Positions 7,923 through 17,060 of a DNA stretch of 42,654 bases are shown in pieces. Numbering within the stretch: position 1 is the stretch's first letter; each line of letters begins with the position of its first letter. Below the pieces are notes generated by a model that searched no databases, had not been told where the DNA came from, and saw nothing but the letters and a program-made list of their open reading frames with translations. Source of the stretch: Methanocellaceae archaeon UBA148 (GTDB taxonomy: Archaea > Halobacteriota > UBA148). Where the stretch lies: the NCBI GenBank assembly GCA_002495885.1, contig DAHG01000008.1, positions 1-42,654 on the forward strand, given 5' to 3'. The translations under genes and the position numbers were made by a program.

Positions 7923-8657
7923 ATGAGGCGCTTAGAATTTGGAGGCAAGACAGCAGAGCCAAGTGTAAGGCGAACAGATGACATGAAAAAAGTCATCTAT
8001 GATAAAGGATGGTTGGAGAACGCCGGAAATCTTGACTTGTATTACATGTATAGCGACCTGTCCCTGAGCAGAATGGACAAAGAGATTATAAAGAAAAATG
8101 GCCTGAGATATGATATCACAATAATCCCGCCACGTGTTTTAGGCGTGGAGTATGTGAAAACAGCGGGGCATTATCATCCCCCGGTTCCAGAGGCAAAACT
8201 GTCCTATGTAGAGGTCTATGAAGTGCTTAATGGTGAGGCGCATTATCTGTTGCAAAAATGCCAAAACGATGATGTCAGGGATGTCGTGCTGATAAAGGCT
8301 GAAAAGGGGGATAAAGTGATCATACCACCTGATTACGGTCATGTGACCATAAATCCCTCCAACAAGGAGCTTCGAATGTGCAACTGGGTTGCTCGCAATT
8401 TTTCCCCTATCTATGAACCCGTAAAAGAAAAAGGTGGGGCTGCCTACTTTGAATTGGTTACAGGATTCGTAAAAAATGAAAATTACGGAAGTGTTCCAGA
8501 GCTGCGATTTCTGGAGCCTACGAACTTCTCAGAAGTCGGGCTGAGGAAAAACAGGGAAATGTACGGATTGATAAGGGAGAATCCGGCGCTGCTGGAGTTT
8601 CTGATCAAGCCGCAGGATTATGAGTGGCTATTCGAGCGAGTTCTGGGGAATGAATGA
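7923..8657 (+). CDS. pgiA: cupin-type glucose-6-phosphate isomerase
   Basis: This enzyme converts glucose-6-phosphate and fructose-6-phosphate in sugar metabolism. It belongs to the archaeal cupin class, unrelated to classical PGI. The metal site is clear: TAGHYHPP (two His, residues about 79-85), Glu in VEVYEVLNGEAHYLLQ (about 98) and His in PPDYGHVTIN (about 140). The N-terminal VRRTDDMK matches the conserved VRRLSDM start of the family, supporting the ATG at 7923. At 244 residues it is longer than the about 190-residue Pyrococcus enzyme; the extra C-terminal 60 residues (after about 180) have no function I can assign. It is a single gene. Confidence 0.88.
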   Translation: MRRLEFGGKTAEPSVRRTDDMKKVIYDKGWLENAGNLDLYYMYSDLSLSRMDKEIIKKNGLRYDITIIPPRVLGVEYVKTAGHYHPPVPEAKLSYVEVYEVLNGEAHYLLQKCQNDDVRDVVLIKAEKGDKVIIPPDYGHVTINPSNKELRMCNWVARNFSPIYEPVKEKGGAAYFELVTGFVKNENYGSVPELRFLEPTNFSEVGLRKNREMYGLIRENPALLEFLIKPQDYEWLFERVLGNE

Positions 8658-8892
8658 ATTTGGAGGATTGAATAAAAGAAGAAGATTAAACTTTTTGTAT
8701 CCTAGTAAAAATCAAAAACTAAGACATATAAGAAGGATTCATATGATTCATACGCCTGTCAATAAGGAATTTTACGAAAAAACAGAGCGTTTGTCGTGAC
8801 AGCAGTAATTTTTCTTATTTCCTGTATAGAGGGGGGAAGAGCTACCTTCTAGAATAGTTGAGAGAGAAAATATAGGGTGGGAAAGAGTTTAT

Positions 8893-9915
8893 ATGTCTAG
8901 CCACAGCCCTCTGACGCTTTATTCCAGTTTTATTGATGGGCATAGAAAAGAAATTGAAGAATTACCAGAGTTTAAGCCCCTATATAATCTGATGAATTCA
9001 GACACAACGATATCTAAACATCTGAATAAACTTGTAGGTACTTGCGAAAATCTTACCCTCAGAACAGTATGGGACTATCTAAGTTATTTCTTATACAAAC
9101 AGATCTCTAGATGCACAGATAAGCTCGAATTCGATCCTGAAACTTTTGATAATATATACTATGACTTGGAACAATTCTTCTATCATGATAATGTAGATTT
9201 ACAAGTATTTTCTCCACTCCATAATTTCAGTAGTGATATAGACGAAATAGATCTAGGGAATGGTCTAAGAATAAGAAGAGATATCTCAAGCGAGCCAGTA
9301 GGGATCTTGAGCCAAAATACTGTCTCTCAAATTCCATATAGTGATATGAATTATTGGGAATGGAAAATAGAACTTACATACCAGACAGAGAAGGTGATCA
9401 TAGAAAAGCCAAATAGTAATAGTATATCCCAATATACTAGTGAAGCGCTAACAATCTATGGAAATGTAAATGCAATTTTCGACAAGCTAGTCACAGCCTT
9501 ACGGCTGTTTAAATCTGGCATGGTAGGCTTTAACATCATCAAAAGAAAACCGATGGCAGATATTCCGATCATACTCAAGGACCCATTCGACTACAGTACC
9601 GGTACATACAGTCCATTCTCTGGACAACAGTATACTTTAACAGAGACTGAAGTGAGCGAATTTAGAAGTTTTTGGGATAAATTTAACAAGACAAAACCAT
9701 TTCAAATTGCCCCTTTGGGAGTAGCCATACGACGCTTCAATTACGCTTATGGCAGAGATAAATTAGAAGATAAGTTAATGGACTACATGATTGCGTTTGA
9801 AGCACTATTTTTCAAACAGGATGAGATGGGTGAGTTTAGTCATAAACTAGCTGTTGGGGTCTCGCGACTTTTAAAACAAAACTATGAAGAAAGAAAAGAC
9901 ATGATGGGGAAATGA
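8893..9915 (+). CDS. HEPN-type (ApeA-like) protein, N-terminal part of split gene
   Basis: A 340-residue, AT-rich gene. Its last 80 residues (KLEDKLMDYMIAFEALFFKQDE...SHKLAVGVSRLL) resemble the first helices of the Apea-like HEPN domain: a helix with 'ALEALF', then a conserved helix before RxxxxH. The frame ends in TGA just before that catalytic motif. The next frame starts at an overlapping ATGA and supplies FYKKKRSAVVH with the R-x4-H. The first 200 residues are of unknown type. It is either a frameshifted pseudogene or two polypeptides made by coupled reinitiation. Apea-HEPN proteins are often linked to defence or RNA cleavage; that role is inferred from the fold. Confidence 0.6.
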   Translation: MSSHSPLTLYSSFIDGHRKEIEELPEFKPLYNLMNSDTTISKHLNKLVGTCENLTLRTVWDYLSYFLYKQISRCTDKLEFDPETFDNIYYDLEQFFYHDNVDLQVFSPLHNFSSDIDEIDLGNGLRIRRDISSEPVGILSQNTVSQIPYSDMNYWEWKIELTYQTEKVIIEKPNSNSISQYTSEALTIYGNVNAIFDKLVTALRLFKSGMVGFNIIKRKPMADIPIILKDPFDYSTGTYSPFSGQQYTLTETEVSEFRSFWDKFNKTKPFQIAPLGVAIRRFNYAYGRDKLEDKLMDYMIAFEALFFKQDEMGEFSHKLAVGVSRLLKQNYEERKDMMGK

Positions 9916-10214
9916 AGAACTTCTATAAAAAAAAACGTAGCGCAGTAGTCCATAGGGAAGAAGTTGATCTCGGTGACGATTTCGTTAATAAGGTTGAAAG
10001 CCATCTGAGAGAATCAATTAAACTCTTCTCAGATCGCTTACAGAGTATTCGCCACGACGATATCCTCTCTATTTCTGGACTCGGGAGACCCATAGTCTCT
10101 GATCGTCTTACTCAGTATCAATACGATCCCCCATTCTACCTTTTTAAGATGTTTAGTTTGATCGGTCAAAAATTAATCTATAAATTATTTCATTTACCCA
10201 GATATTCTATTTGA
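9912..10214 (+). CDS. HEPN RX4H motif segment, C-terminal part of split gene
   Basis: A 100-residue frame that starts in the ATGA shared with the stop of the preceding gene, one frame behind it. It begins with the segment that should follow in a HEPN domain: KNFYKKKRSAVVHREE holds the R-x4-H motif (RSAVVH), then helix VNKVESHLRESIKLFSDRL. A single missing base in the run ATGGGGAAATGA at 9907-9915 would join both frames into one 440-residue protein. The last 50 residues (from about GLGRPIVSD) look like an extra tail. As a free protein it could not form a whole HEPN fold. Confidence 0.55.
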   Translation: MKNFYKKKRSAVVHREEVDLGDDFVNKVESHLRESIKLFSDRLQSIRHDDILSISGLGRPIVSDRLTQYQYDPPFYLFKMFSLIGQKLIYKLFHLPRYSI

Positions 10215-10308
10215 TCTTTTAATATATTGAAGGGGATAAATATCATAACCCATCTACAGTTTACTTACCTACAAGTTATGTCAAACATATTTACATAAAT
10301 TTTCTAAT

Positions 10309-11103
10309 TCAATCAATCCATATCTTGGGTGTCGGCGCCGTCTCCCTTTTGTGCTTGTTCTCTTCGACGCGTTGAAGGATCCTTTTTACAACCTCCCCCG
10401 AAATATTCAACTCCTTTTCGATTGTTACATATCCCTTCCCTTCATCGATCCGTTTCGTCAAAATTGCATCGACCGATTCGTAGGAACTCCCAAACTCTTC
10501 CTCGTCCGTCTGACCGATCCACAGGCCTGCTGACGGTGCTTTGCGGATAATTTGCTTTGGAACCCCTAGATACATTGCAAGTGCTCGGACCTGCGTTTTG
10601 TACAGCTCTCCGAGCGGAAGTATATCCACACCTGCATCACCGTACTTTGTGGTATAGCCTAAAAGGATCTCAGTCCTGTTGCCAGACCCGATCACGAGAC
10701 GATTTAGCAGATTAGCATAATAATAGAGGATGCACATCCTTATGCGCGCTTTAAGGTTTCCGTTACACACCCTTTCATCAGGATCATAATTTGGGATAGC
10801 AGATTCAAGGACATCCAGTATCCTGGAAATTTCAATGACCTTATGTTCTATGCCAAGCTTTTTTACTATTCGCAGAGCGTCGTGGATATCATCTTCCTTG
10901 GTGATGCCCTTTTCAGGGAGCAGGATGCCTAAAACGTTTTCATTGCCAAGCGCTTGTGCAGAAAGAAAAGCCGTGACGCTGGAATCTATGCCTCCACTTA
11001 GACCTAAGATTGCACCTTTGGCATTTGCATTTTCTACGCTGGTTCTGATAAACTCGGTAATCTTCTCCACTATCCCCCTAAGATCGATACCTGTTGGGGT
11101 CAT
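10309..11103 (-). CDS. nadE: NH3-dependent NAD+ synthetase
   Basis: This enzyme catalyses the last step of NAD synthesis, amidating nicotinic acid adenine dinucleotide with ATP and ammonia. The 264-residue protein has the PP-loop ATP site LGLSGGIDSSVTAFL (about residues 33-47), the KARIRM segment (119-124), IGSGNRTEILLGYTTKYGDAG (about 138-158) and PSAGLWIGQTDEEE (about 189-202), all typical of NadE. No glutaminase (nitrilase) domain is present, so it uses free ammonia. Its start overlaps the stop of adkA by four bases, forming a two-gene unit transcribed leftward. Confidence 0.95.
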   Translation of the reverse strand: MTPTGIDLRGIVEKITEFIRTSVENANAKGAILGLSGGIDSSVTAFLSAQALGNENVLGILLPEKGITKEDDIHDALRIVKKLGIEHKVIEISRILDVLESAIPNYDPDERVCNGNLKARIRMCILYYYANLLNRLVIGSGNRTEILLGYTTKYGDAGVDILPLGELYKTQVRALAMYLGVPKQIIRKAPSAGLWIGQTDEEEFGSSYESVDAILTKRIDEGKGYVTIEKELNISGEVVKRILQRVEENKHKRETAPTPKIWID

Positions 11104-11666
11104 ATACCTTCCAGCACCATTCTGAGTTGGTCTCCAGCTTCCTTTGCTTTACCCTGCTCGTTTTGAAAGATGAATAAGGGCACGCCCGTGAGTACGGAGC
11201 ATGCAACCGCATACATTCGATTGAGGCGCTGTTGCTCTGTGATGGGCTCCTCCCTTTTCCTGATGCTCTCATCCTTTATTCTTCTAGTCGTTATGCCTTC
11301 CTCACTGGATTCGACCACTACGAGTAGGTCCAAAGGCAGTTTTTTGAGCACATGATGTGGCAAACCAGGATAATAGCCTTGGGGCTTGAGAACACTGCAA
11401 TGGGTATCTAATATGAGGTTCATCTCCTTTGATTTAGAGGATATCTTCTCGGCAGCCAACTCCTGTATAACTTTATAGCTTTCAAGAGGCATTTGCGTCC
11501 TCATCGCATCCCTATGTTCTACCAGCCCGGCCTCCTTAGCAGCATCAAACATGTAGTCTCCGAAATTTATTATCTCGTATTTTTCTTTGATGCCTTCGAG
11601 CGCAAATCGCACCACAGTTGATTTTCCTACGCCAGGCACTCCTGTTATTGCAACCAGTTTCCCCAT
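11100..11666 (-). CDS. adkA: archaeal-type adenylate kinase
   Basis: Interconverts 2 ADP with AMP and ATP. At 188 residues it belongs to the archaeal AdkA group, distinct from bacterial Adk. The Walker A loop is near the N-terminus (GVPGVGKST, residues 9-17). Characteristic segments follow: INFGDYMFDAA, HRDAMRTQM and LDTHCSVLKPQGYYPGLP. It is the first gene of a pair with nadE (four-base overlap), an economical link between adenylate supply and NAD synthesis, although the pairing may be accidental. The ATG at 11666 is right before the first strand, so the start is sound. Confidence 0.95.
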   Translation of the reverse strand: MGKLVAITGVPGVGKSTVVRFALEGIKEKYEIINFGDYMFDAAKEAGLVEHRDAMRTQMPLESYKVIQELAAEKISSKSKEMNLILDTHCSVLKPQGYYPGLPHHVLKKLPLDLLVVVESSEEGITTRRIKDESIRKREEPITEQQRLNRMYAVACSVLTGVPLFIFQNEQGKAKEAGDQLRMVLEGI

Positions 11667-11945
11667 TCTTATCCCTCGGAATAAACTTTGAACCCTTTGA
11701 ATCTATTCTGATCCAAGGTTCCAATTAACGTCAAGGCAGCCCCACTAGATAAGATCACTTTGAGATCAATAGATCGATCTTTGGCTTCATCGTTTCTTAA
11801 TTAATTAGAGTCCAAATCAATATATCTTGTGATGGAAAAAATATTTTATGACAGAAAAGGTTAAAAAGACGGAAAAGGTTAAAAAGGAGGTGGTGTATTT
11901 AAAAGAAAGTATCGATATACCTATTACTGCTTTGATGGTGATGGT

Positions 11946-13436
11946 TTGCTGATAATATTTGACATGGATAACACTCTCGTCGATGTTGAAATAATCGATG
12001 AACTTGCTAAAGCTGCTGGTGTGGGCGAGAAGGTTGCCGAAATTACCAGAAAGGCTATGCAGGGCGAAGTTGATTTTGGAACAGCCCTTGTAGAGAGAGT
12101 GCAACTTCTCAAGAATTTACCTGAAAAAGAAGTCATAAAAATAGCAGATAGCATACCTATCATGAAAGGCGCCGAGCTGTTAATCAAAGAAGCAAAATCC
12201 ATGGGATATAAGACAGCGATGATATCTGGAAGTTTTATGATTTTTGCGCAAAAGGTCGGAGAGAAACTCGGCATAGACCATGTCGCTGCTAATGAGCTGG
12301 TAATAAAAGATGGCGTTGTAACTGGGGAGGTGACAGGACCCTTGATGAAACAAGAGTCCAAAGAATCTGTTCTCGCAGAAATCGTAAAATCAGAGGGATT
12401 AGAGTTCAAGGATTGTGTGGTCGTGGGAGATGGAGCGAATGACATACACATGTTTAAGAATGCCGGACTCTCGATAGCATTTGGCCTTAATCCGGTATTA
12501 CGCGATATTGCAGATGTGGTGATAACCCAGAAGGACCAAGAAATGATAATCCCCTTACTACCTAGGCCAAGACAGGACATGCTAGAAGAACTACAAGAAA
12601 AGATGGAAAAATTGAAAAACGAATCAGAAAAACTCAAAGACAAGCGAAACAAACTTAACCAGAATGCATCTGAGCTATCCATAAAAAGAGATGAACTTAA
12701 CCAGAAAGCAAGAGAGCTAGTGATCGCTGCACAAGCCTACAAAAAAGAGAGGGATGAATATAACGAGAAGGTGAGCGAGCATAAAGTAAATCGAGACGAT
12801 CTAAATGAAAAAGCGAACAAAGTCTATGCTCGATTAGATAAATTGCGCAAAAAGAGTAATGCAAAAGGGTCATCTATCGGGGAGCTCAAGCGAGAAATCG
12901 ATACGTTGGAATTTAAACAACAGACGGAAGTAATGAGCGTCAGCAAAGAGCGTCAATTGGTTGAGCGGATCTCCTCTCTGCAGGAAAAATATCTGAAGAA
13001 AAAGGTTCAGATGGAGCAGGATATAGAGCTCAAAGCACTTTTAGAGGAGGCGCAAAATCTCTGGAATCAAGCCTCCGAATATCATGATAAAGTCACTGAG
13101 TACGCAAATTTGGCGCAGGATAGGCACGAAAAAATGATTGCTGCATTCAGAGAGGTTGACCAAATAAGGACTGATGCAGATGCCATCCATAAGGATTTCG
13201 TAAAGGCACAAGAAAATGCCGATGAAATGCATAATGGATTTATAAAGGCACAAAAAGAGATTCGTGACTTTGATAAGCTAATAGGCAGCTTAAAGAGAAA
13301 GAGTCAAAAAGATAGAGAGGACAAAAAAAGGCAGGACACCCAGAAAAAAGCCGAAGAGATATATGATCAATTCAAAAAAGGTCAAAAATTAGACACAGAA
13401 GACCTGCTTTTGCTTCAGAGATCGAAGTTGCTTTAG
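11946..13436 (+). CDS. serB: SerB-like HAD phosphatase fused to long coiled-coil domain
   Basis: Residues 1-200 form a phosphoserine phosphatase-type HAD domain. Motif I is FDMDNTLVD (nucleophile in DMD), motif II Ser in ISGSF, the Lys site lies near residue 140 and motif IV is GDGANDIHMF. Residues about 205-495 are almost entirely heptad-rich, charged coiled coil, similar in style to the conserved archaeal coiled-coil family COG1340. Ordinary SerB proteins are about 210 residues, so this is a fusion. The start is a TTG at 11946 with GGTGATGG just upstream; the next in-frame ATG at 11964 would remove the first strand of the HAD fold. The coiled coil suggests oligomerisation or tethering, and serine synthesis may not be its only job. 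Confidence 0.85.
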   Translation: MLIIFDMDNTLVDVEIIDELAKAAGVGEKVAEITRKAMQGEVDFGTALVERVQLLKNLPEKEVIKIADSIPIMKGAELLIKEAKSMGYKTAMISGSFMIFAQKVGEKLGIDHVAANELVIKDGVVTGEVTGPLMKQESKESVLAEIVKSEGLEFKDCVVVGDGANDIHMFKNAGLSIAFGLNPVLRDIADVVITQKDQEMIIPLLPRPRQDMLEELQEKMEKLKNESEKLKDKRNKLNQNASELSIKRDELNQKARELVIAAQAYKKERDEYNEKVSEHKVNRDDLNEKANKVYARLDKLRKKSNAKGSSIGELKREIDTLEFKQQTEVMSVSKERQLVERISSLQEKYLKKKVQMEQDIELKALLEEAQNLWNQASEYHDKVTEYANLAQDRHEKMIAAFREVDQIRTDADAIHKDFVKAQENADEMHNGFIKAQKEIRDFDKLIGSLKRKSQKDREDKKRQDTQKKAEEIYDQFKKGQKLDTEDLLLLQRSKLL

Positions 13437-13571
13437 AAGTTTAATCGATTAATTAAACCGTTTAACCGTTATTAAAGATTATTCATTAAATTAATTTTGA
13501 AATTCCTAATCCCAATAGGGTTTAATAAATGGCGCCAATGATCTTTCCCTATCTTTATTTACATACACCCA

Positions 13572-14447
13572 CTAATATACTGCTAATTCATTAAGAATGT
13601 CCGTTTTTGAAATGATTCCTATCGCCTCTTCTCCCTCAGTCACCATCAGAAGCCCCACCTTATACTTATCTAAGACCTTGATCGCTTCATAGAGTGGTCG
13701 GTTACCATCGATCGATATGGCGGACTTGACCATTACATCCCTGACTTTAGACCTAATCTTTCCATCTGCTAAAGCCCTTCCGATGTCCTTGAACGTAACG
13801 ACCCCAACAACTTTTCCATTCTCCTTCACCGGAGCACCGTGGATATTTTGTTCAGTCAATATAAGCGCTGCTTCCTGCAAAGTTGCATTGGCCTCAACAT
13901 AGAGAATTTTCTTGGACATGTATTCTTTGATAGGATTTTTTGGCAAGGAGATCATCTCTTTTATATCACACAATACAACGTTATCGGTATCATCCCGTCC
14001 ATACACCTCACCCTTGATGACCAAATTATTCACTGGTGTGGGTCCGATCCGGATTTTGTCCCCTGTATGAAAATCATGTGTATCTCCAAGAACCGTTACA
14101 GCAGCACGACACAGAATGGGATGTCTTAGGGAAGTAAAATCAATATTTGAGACCGTTGTATCTTCGACCAAGATGCCGTTTCGATAGATGCAAACTATCG
14201 TCTCCTCATCCAATTTATCAATATTAAGGGCTTCGTAAGCATTTCCAGTCGGCTTGTATCCACCCTTCGGTCCTGGAACACCCTCCACTAATTCAAGTAC
14301 TTTCAGTGATTGCATCTGATTTCGAATTGTACCAGGACTGCGACCGATAACTTCAGCTATATCCTCACATTTAACCACTTCATTTTTCTTTCTAGATAGG
14401 TTTATCAAAGCAGTAATAATCTGTTTTTGAACGGGTGTAAGTTCCAT
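13572..14447 (-). CDS. HTH-CBS domain transcriptional regulator
   Basis: A 291-residue regulator. Residues 1-65 are a winged helix (CEDIAEVIGRSPGTIRNQMQ recognition unit, then a wing with PGPKGGYKPT). Residues about 75-165 form a beta-rich linking domain. Two CBS domains follow: 172-225 (ending VVGVVTFKDIG) and 232-290 (ending AIGIISKTDILNEL). Paired CBS domains bind adenosine nucleotides or S-adenosylmethionine, so it probably reports energy or cofactor status to the HTH. It resembles archaeal COG2524-type predicted regulators. It is monocistronic, and TTAATTGAT repeats sit in its promoter. Confidence 0.88.
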   Translation of the reverse strand: MELTPVQKQIITALINLSRKKNEVVKCEDIAEVIGRSPGTIRNQMQSLKVLELVEGVPGPKGGYKPTGNAYEALNIDKLDEETIVCIYRNGILVEDTTVSNIDFTSLRHPILCRAAVTVLGDTHDFHTGDKIRIGPTPVNNLVIKGEVYGRDDTDNVVLCDIKEMISLPKNPIKEYMSKKILYVEANATLQEAALILTEQNIHGAPVKENGKVVGVVTFKDIGRALADGKIRSKVRDVMVKSAISIDGNRPLYEAIKVLDKYKVGLLMVTEGEEAIGIISKTDILNELAVY

Positions 14448-14487
14448 GGTGATGCCATATTATAATGATTAATACAGATACATATAC

Positions 14488-14513
14488 TTAATTGATGAAT
14501 ATATTTAATTGAT
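14488..14513 (-). promoter_or_regulatory. direct TTAATTGAT repeats flanking TATA of the CBS regulator gene
   Basis: Two copies of TTAATTGAT lie 17 bases apart (14488-14496 and 14505-14513), on either side of an AT-rich TATA-like element read on the minus strand (about 14495-14507). They lie 40-65 bases upstream of the HTH-CBS start. A protein bound here would block TBP, so self-regulation is plausible but not shown. The region is very AT-rich, so chance repeats are possible. Confidence 0.35.
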
Positions 14514-14598
14514 TAATTAGGTTTGATAAGGGAGAGTCGTTCAATGCTCGTACAAAGGAATGAATCGAACGTTCTTTCTGGCAAATCCTGCCCCTATC

Positions 14599-15462
14599 CT
14601 ATATTTGCAAAAAATATCCGATCATAAATCCCATTATGGTGCCAGTATTTAAGAAAGGCAAGCCAGCTTGTGGTTTCTCCTCCCGCGAGAGAACCATCAA
14701 AGCTGCAAAGCCCACCAGCGATCCGATAATGGCGCCTAGTGCTGGAAGATTAAAGAACCGTGCGGAGGTAATGAAGACCTTAGCAGATACTACCAAGACC
14801 GTAGGCACTACTGCGTCGCCCAATCCCATGAAATAGGCGTTTTTTTCATCGTTTTGGGTTTGATCTAAAAACGAATAATCCCATCTCTTAGGAATGATGA
14901 ACAAAATTGGAGTCCGAAGATCTAACATACCCTCAGCAAGCGTGACCATATGTTTTGTCTGATATACTGCGATGACATCATATACAGCCAGCACGATCAA
15001 CAAGATCAAAGTAGGTAGGATCGCAAGCGAGATTCCAAACATAGCTGCCGCCCCAGCCCCTATTAGTATACCAGTGATGTCAATGACGTACCACTCCGGA
15101 TATTTATATAGCAGGAGTGTGAGCGCTGTCGTCAGCATAATTGAGCAGATAGAGGAGGTGGTTGGTGGTGCGATCACAGACAGTATCACAAAAAATACAA
15201 GATATAATGTGAATGCCACAACTACCAAGATGATGAGGTGAATAACCCACCTTAGGTCTAGTTTTATTATCAAGAGCATAAAAAGCGTGAAGGCTAGGAT
15301 CATGCCCATGTACCATATCGGATTCAAAATAGAGTGTGGATCTTCAAAAGCTTGCATATGTTGGGCATTCAGCGGATCAACCAGCAACAGTGCAATGACC
15401 TGTACGGCTAAAAGGAAGAAACCCATGCTACCAAACAGTAAATGATCCTTGATTCTTTTCAA
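14599..15462 (-). CDS. presenilin-like intramembrane aspartyl protease
   Basis: This intramembrane protease of the presenilin/signal peptide peptidase fold (archaeal A22 family) has 287 residues and about nine hydrophobic segments. The three family signatures are present. YD occurs in VLAVYDVIAVYQTKHM (about residues 160-175), GLGD in YFMGLGDAVVPT (about 213-222) and the PAL motif in NLPALGAIIG (about 239-248). The two Asp residues form the catalytic pair within the membrane. Likely substrates are signal-peptide remnants or membrane regulators. It is divergent from the small coiled-coil gene at 15536, with a 73-base shared promoter region. Confidence 0.9.
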   Translation of the reverse strand: MKRIKDHLLFGSMGFFLLAVQVIALLLVDPLNAQHMQAFEDPHSILNPIWYMGMILAFTLFMLLIIKLDLRWVIHLIILVVVAFTLYLVFFVILSVIAPPTTSSICSIMLTTALTLLLYKYPEWYVIDITGILIGAGAAAMFGISLAILPTLILLIVLAVYDVIAVYQTKHMVTLAEGMLDLRTPILFIIPKRWDYSFLDQTQNDEKNAYFMGLGDAVVPTVLVVSAKVFITSARFFNLPALGAIIGSLVGFAALMVLSREEKPQAGLPFLNTGTIMGFMIGYFLQI

Positions 15463-15535
15463 GTCGTTACCCCATTATTATTAAATACCTTGGAGAATAT
15501 GATAGCATGGTCAAAGTTAAACTTTACCGAATGGG

Positions 15536-15862
15536 GTGGAAAAGATGGAGTCAAGAGATCTAATATTTTCAATTGTGATGGTGGCATCTGCATTCGTGCT
15601 CACTTTTAGATGGATAGATCAGTATGGCATGGGTGATGCAGTAGTTATATTATCTGCAATGGTCTTGGTCGGAGCGTTAGCTGCAATGATACTGAGTGTG
15701 AACGTCAGGCTGAAGTCGATAGAAGACCAGATAGATTCCAAAGAAAGATCACTACGAGTTAACATCCAAAGCGTTGAGGAGGGGGTTGAGCGCCGGTTAA
15801 ACATGATGGTCAACAGAGTCAATGAGACGATGGAGGACCTCTCAAGGCGAGCGTACCGGTAA
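15536..15862 (+). CDS. small membrane protein with C-terminal coiled coil
   Basis: A 108-residue protein I cannot name. It has two hydrophobic helices (about residues 9-23 and 33-55) separated by a short polar loop, then a charged helical tail (about 58-105) with heptad-like spacing, suited to a coiled coil in the cytoplasm. It lies head-to-head with the presenilin-like protease, so it could be a partner or substrate; this is inference from position. The GGGGTGGAAAAG just before the ATG includes a usable ribosome binding site. Confidence 0.6.
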   Translation: MEKMESRDLIFSIVMVASAFVLTFRWIDQYGMGDAVVILSAMVLVGALAAMILSVNVRLKSIEDQIDSKERSLRVNIQSVEEGVERRLNMMVNRVNETMEDLSRRAYR

Positions 15863-16043
15863 TTGTCTCCTTTTTTCAATTATTTTTATATGAAGTATCA
15901 ATTTACCATTTGTCAAAGATAATGTTAGCTTGCACATAGCATAATTAGTTAATACCAACCTATAGCTAATAACAACTGTATCGTCTATTATGCATGCATG
16001 CCTAAGTAAGTTTTATCATGCATAGGTAGGTCGAGAGAGAAAT

Positions 16044-17060
16044 ATGGGAGCAGATCTCAGGGATATCATCGAAAAAAAAGAAATCGAACTAAAAGAGTTG
16101 TTCGGGAAAACCATAGCCATAGATGCCTACAACACCCTGTACCAATTTCTTAGCATCATTCGCCAACCGGATGGGACTCCGCTGATGGACTCGCAGGGGA
16201 GCATTACATCGCATCTCTCCGGACTTCTGTATAGGACTACAAACTTGATCGAGTCCGGCATCAAACCCGTCTTTGTTTTTGATGGGAAACCACCAGAATT
16301 CAAAGCTCAAACGATCAAGGAAAGGGCTGAAATAAGAGACGCGGCTGAAAAACGATGGATCATGGCAAGGACTCTCGGCGAGGAGGATGCATTCAAATAT
16401 GCCCAAGCATCTTCAAAATTGAATTCTCAAATAATTGGAGATGCCAAAACTCTTCTGGGCTATATGGGAATTCCATGCATCCAAGCCCCTTCTGAGGGAG
16501 AAGCACAAGCTGCATTCATGGCAATAAACGGTGATGCAGATGCCGTCGGTTCTCAGGATTATGATGCGTTGTTGTTTGGTGCACCAAAGCTGGTCAGAAA
16601 TTTGACGATCACTGGACGCAGGAAATTACCGGGAAAAAACATATACATTGATATAAAGCCAGAAATGCTTGAGTTAAACTCGATATTGGATACGCTGAAT
16701 ATTACATCCAAGCAGTTGATAGATATCGCCATGCTCATAGGCACAGACTACAATGATGGGATCAAAGGCATAGGACCAAAGACGGCATTAAAATTGATTC
16801 AAAAACATGGGGCAATCGAAGGAGCGCTTGCAGAGTTAAATGAGAGTGTTGAGAATTTTGACACGATCCGGGAATCTTTTCTCTATCCAGAAATAACCTC
16901 TACATACGAAATAGATTGGGAAAAACCCGAAGAAGCGCTCATCATAAAATTCCTCTGCGATCAACATGATTTCTCTGAAGAGCGAGTTGAAAAAGTATTA
17001 GAACGTTTGATTGAAGCTTCCGCTCAAAAGCAGAAGACATTGGACCATTGGAGCCCGTAA
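16044..17060 (+). CDS. fen: flap endonuclease 1
   Basis: A 5' flap nuclease for Okazaki fragment maturation and repair. The 338-residue protein has the usual N domain (acidic site in IAIDAYNTLYQFL, about residues 26-38, and FVFDGKPPEFK, about 77-87) and I domain (EGEAQAAF, about 151-158; GSQDYDALLFG, about 170-180). The helix-hairpin-helix with metal ligands follows (GTDYNDGIKGIGPKTALKLI, about 232-251). The C-terminus ends QKTLDHWSP, a PCNA-interacting (PIP) box with Trp in place of the usual Phe pair. It is complete and of normal length. It is monocistronic, with 300 bases of non-coding DNA downstream. Confidence 0.96.
   Translation: MGADLRDIIEKKEIELKELFGKTIAIDAYNTLYQFLSIIRQPDGTPLMDSQGSITSHLSGLLYRTTNLIESGIKPVFVFDGKPPEFKAQTIKERAEIRDAAEKRWIMARTLGEEDAFKYAQASSKLNSQIIGDAKTLLGYMGIPCIQAPSEGEAQAAFMAINGDADAVGSQDYDALLFGAPKLVRNLTITGRRKLPGKNIYIDIKPEMLELNSILDTLNITSKQLIDIAMLIGTDYNDGIKGIGPKTALKLIQKHGAIEGALAELNESVENFDTIRESFLYPEITSTYEIDWEKPEEALIIKFLCDQHDFSEERVEKVLERLIEASAQKQKTLDHWSP

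Noticed and set aside
11838..11950. Small leader peptide (MTEKVKKTEKVKK...) upstream of serB
   Set aside because: It is mostly an 18-base tandem duplication in AT-rich DNA and overlaps the serB start; no sign of selection.
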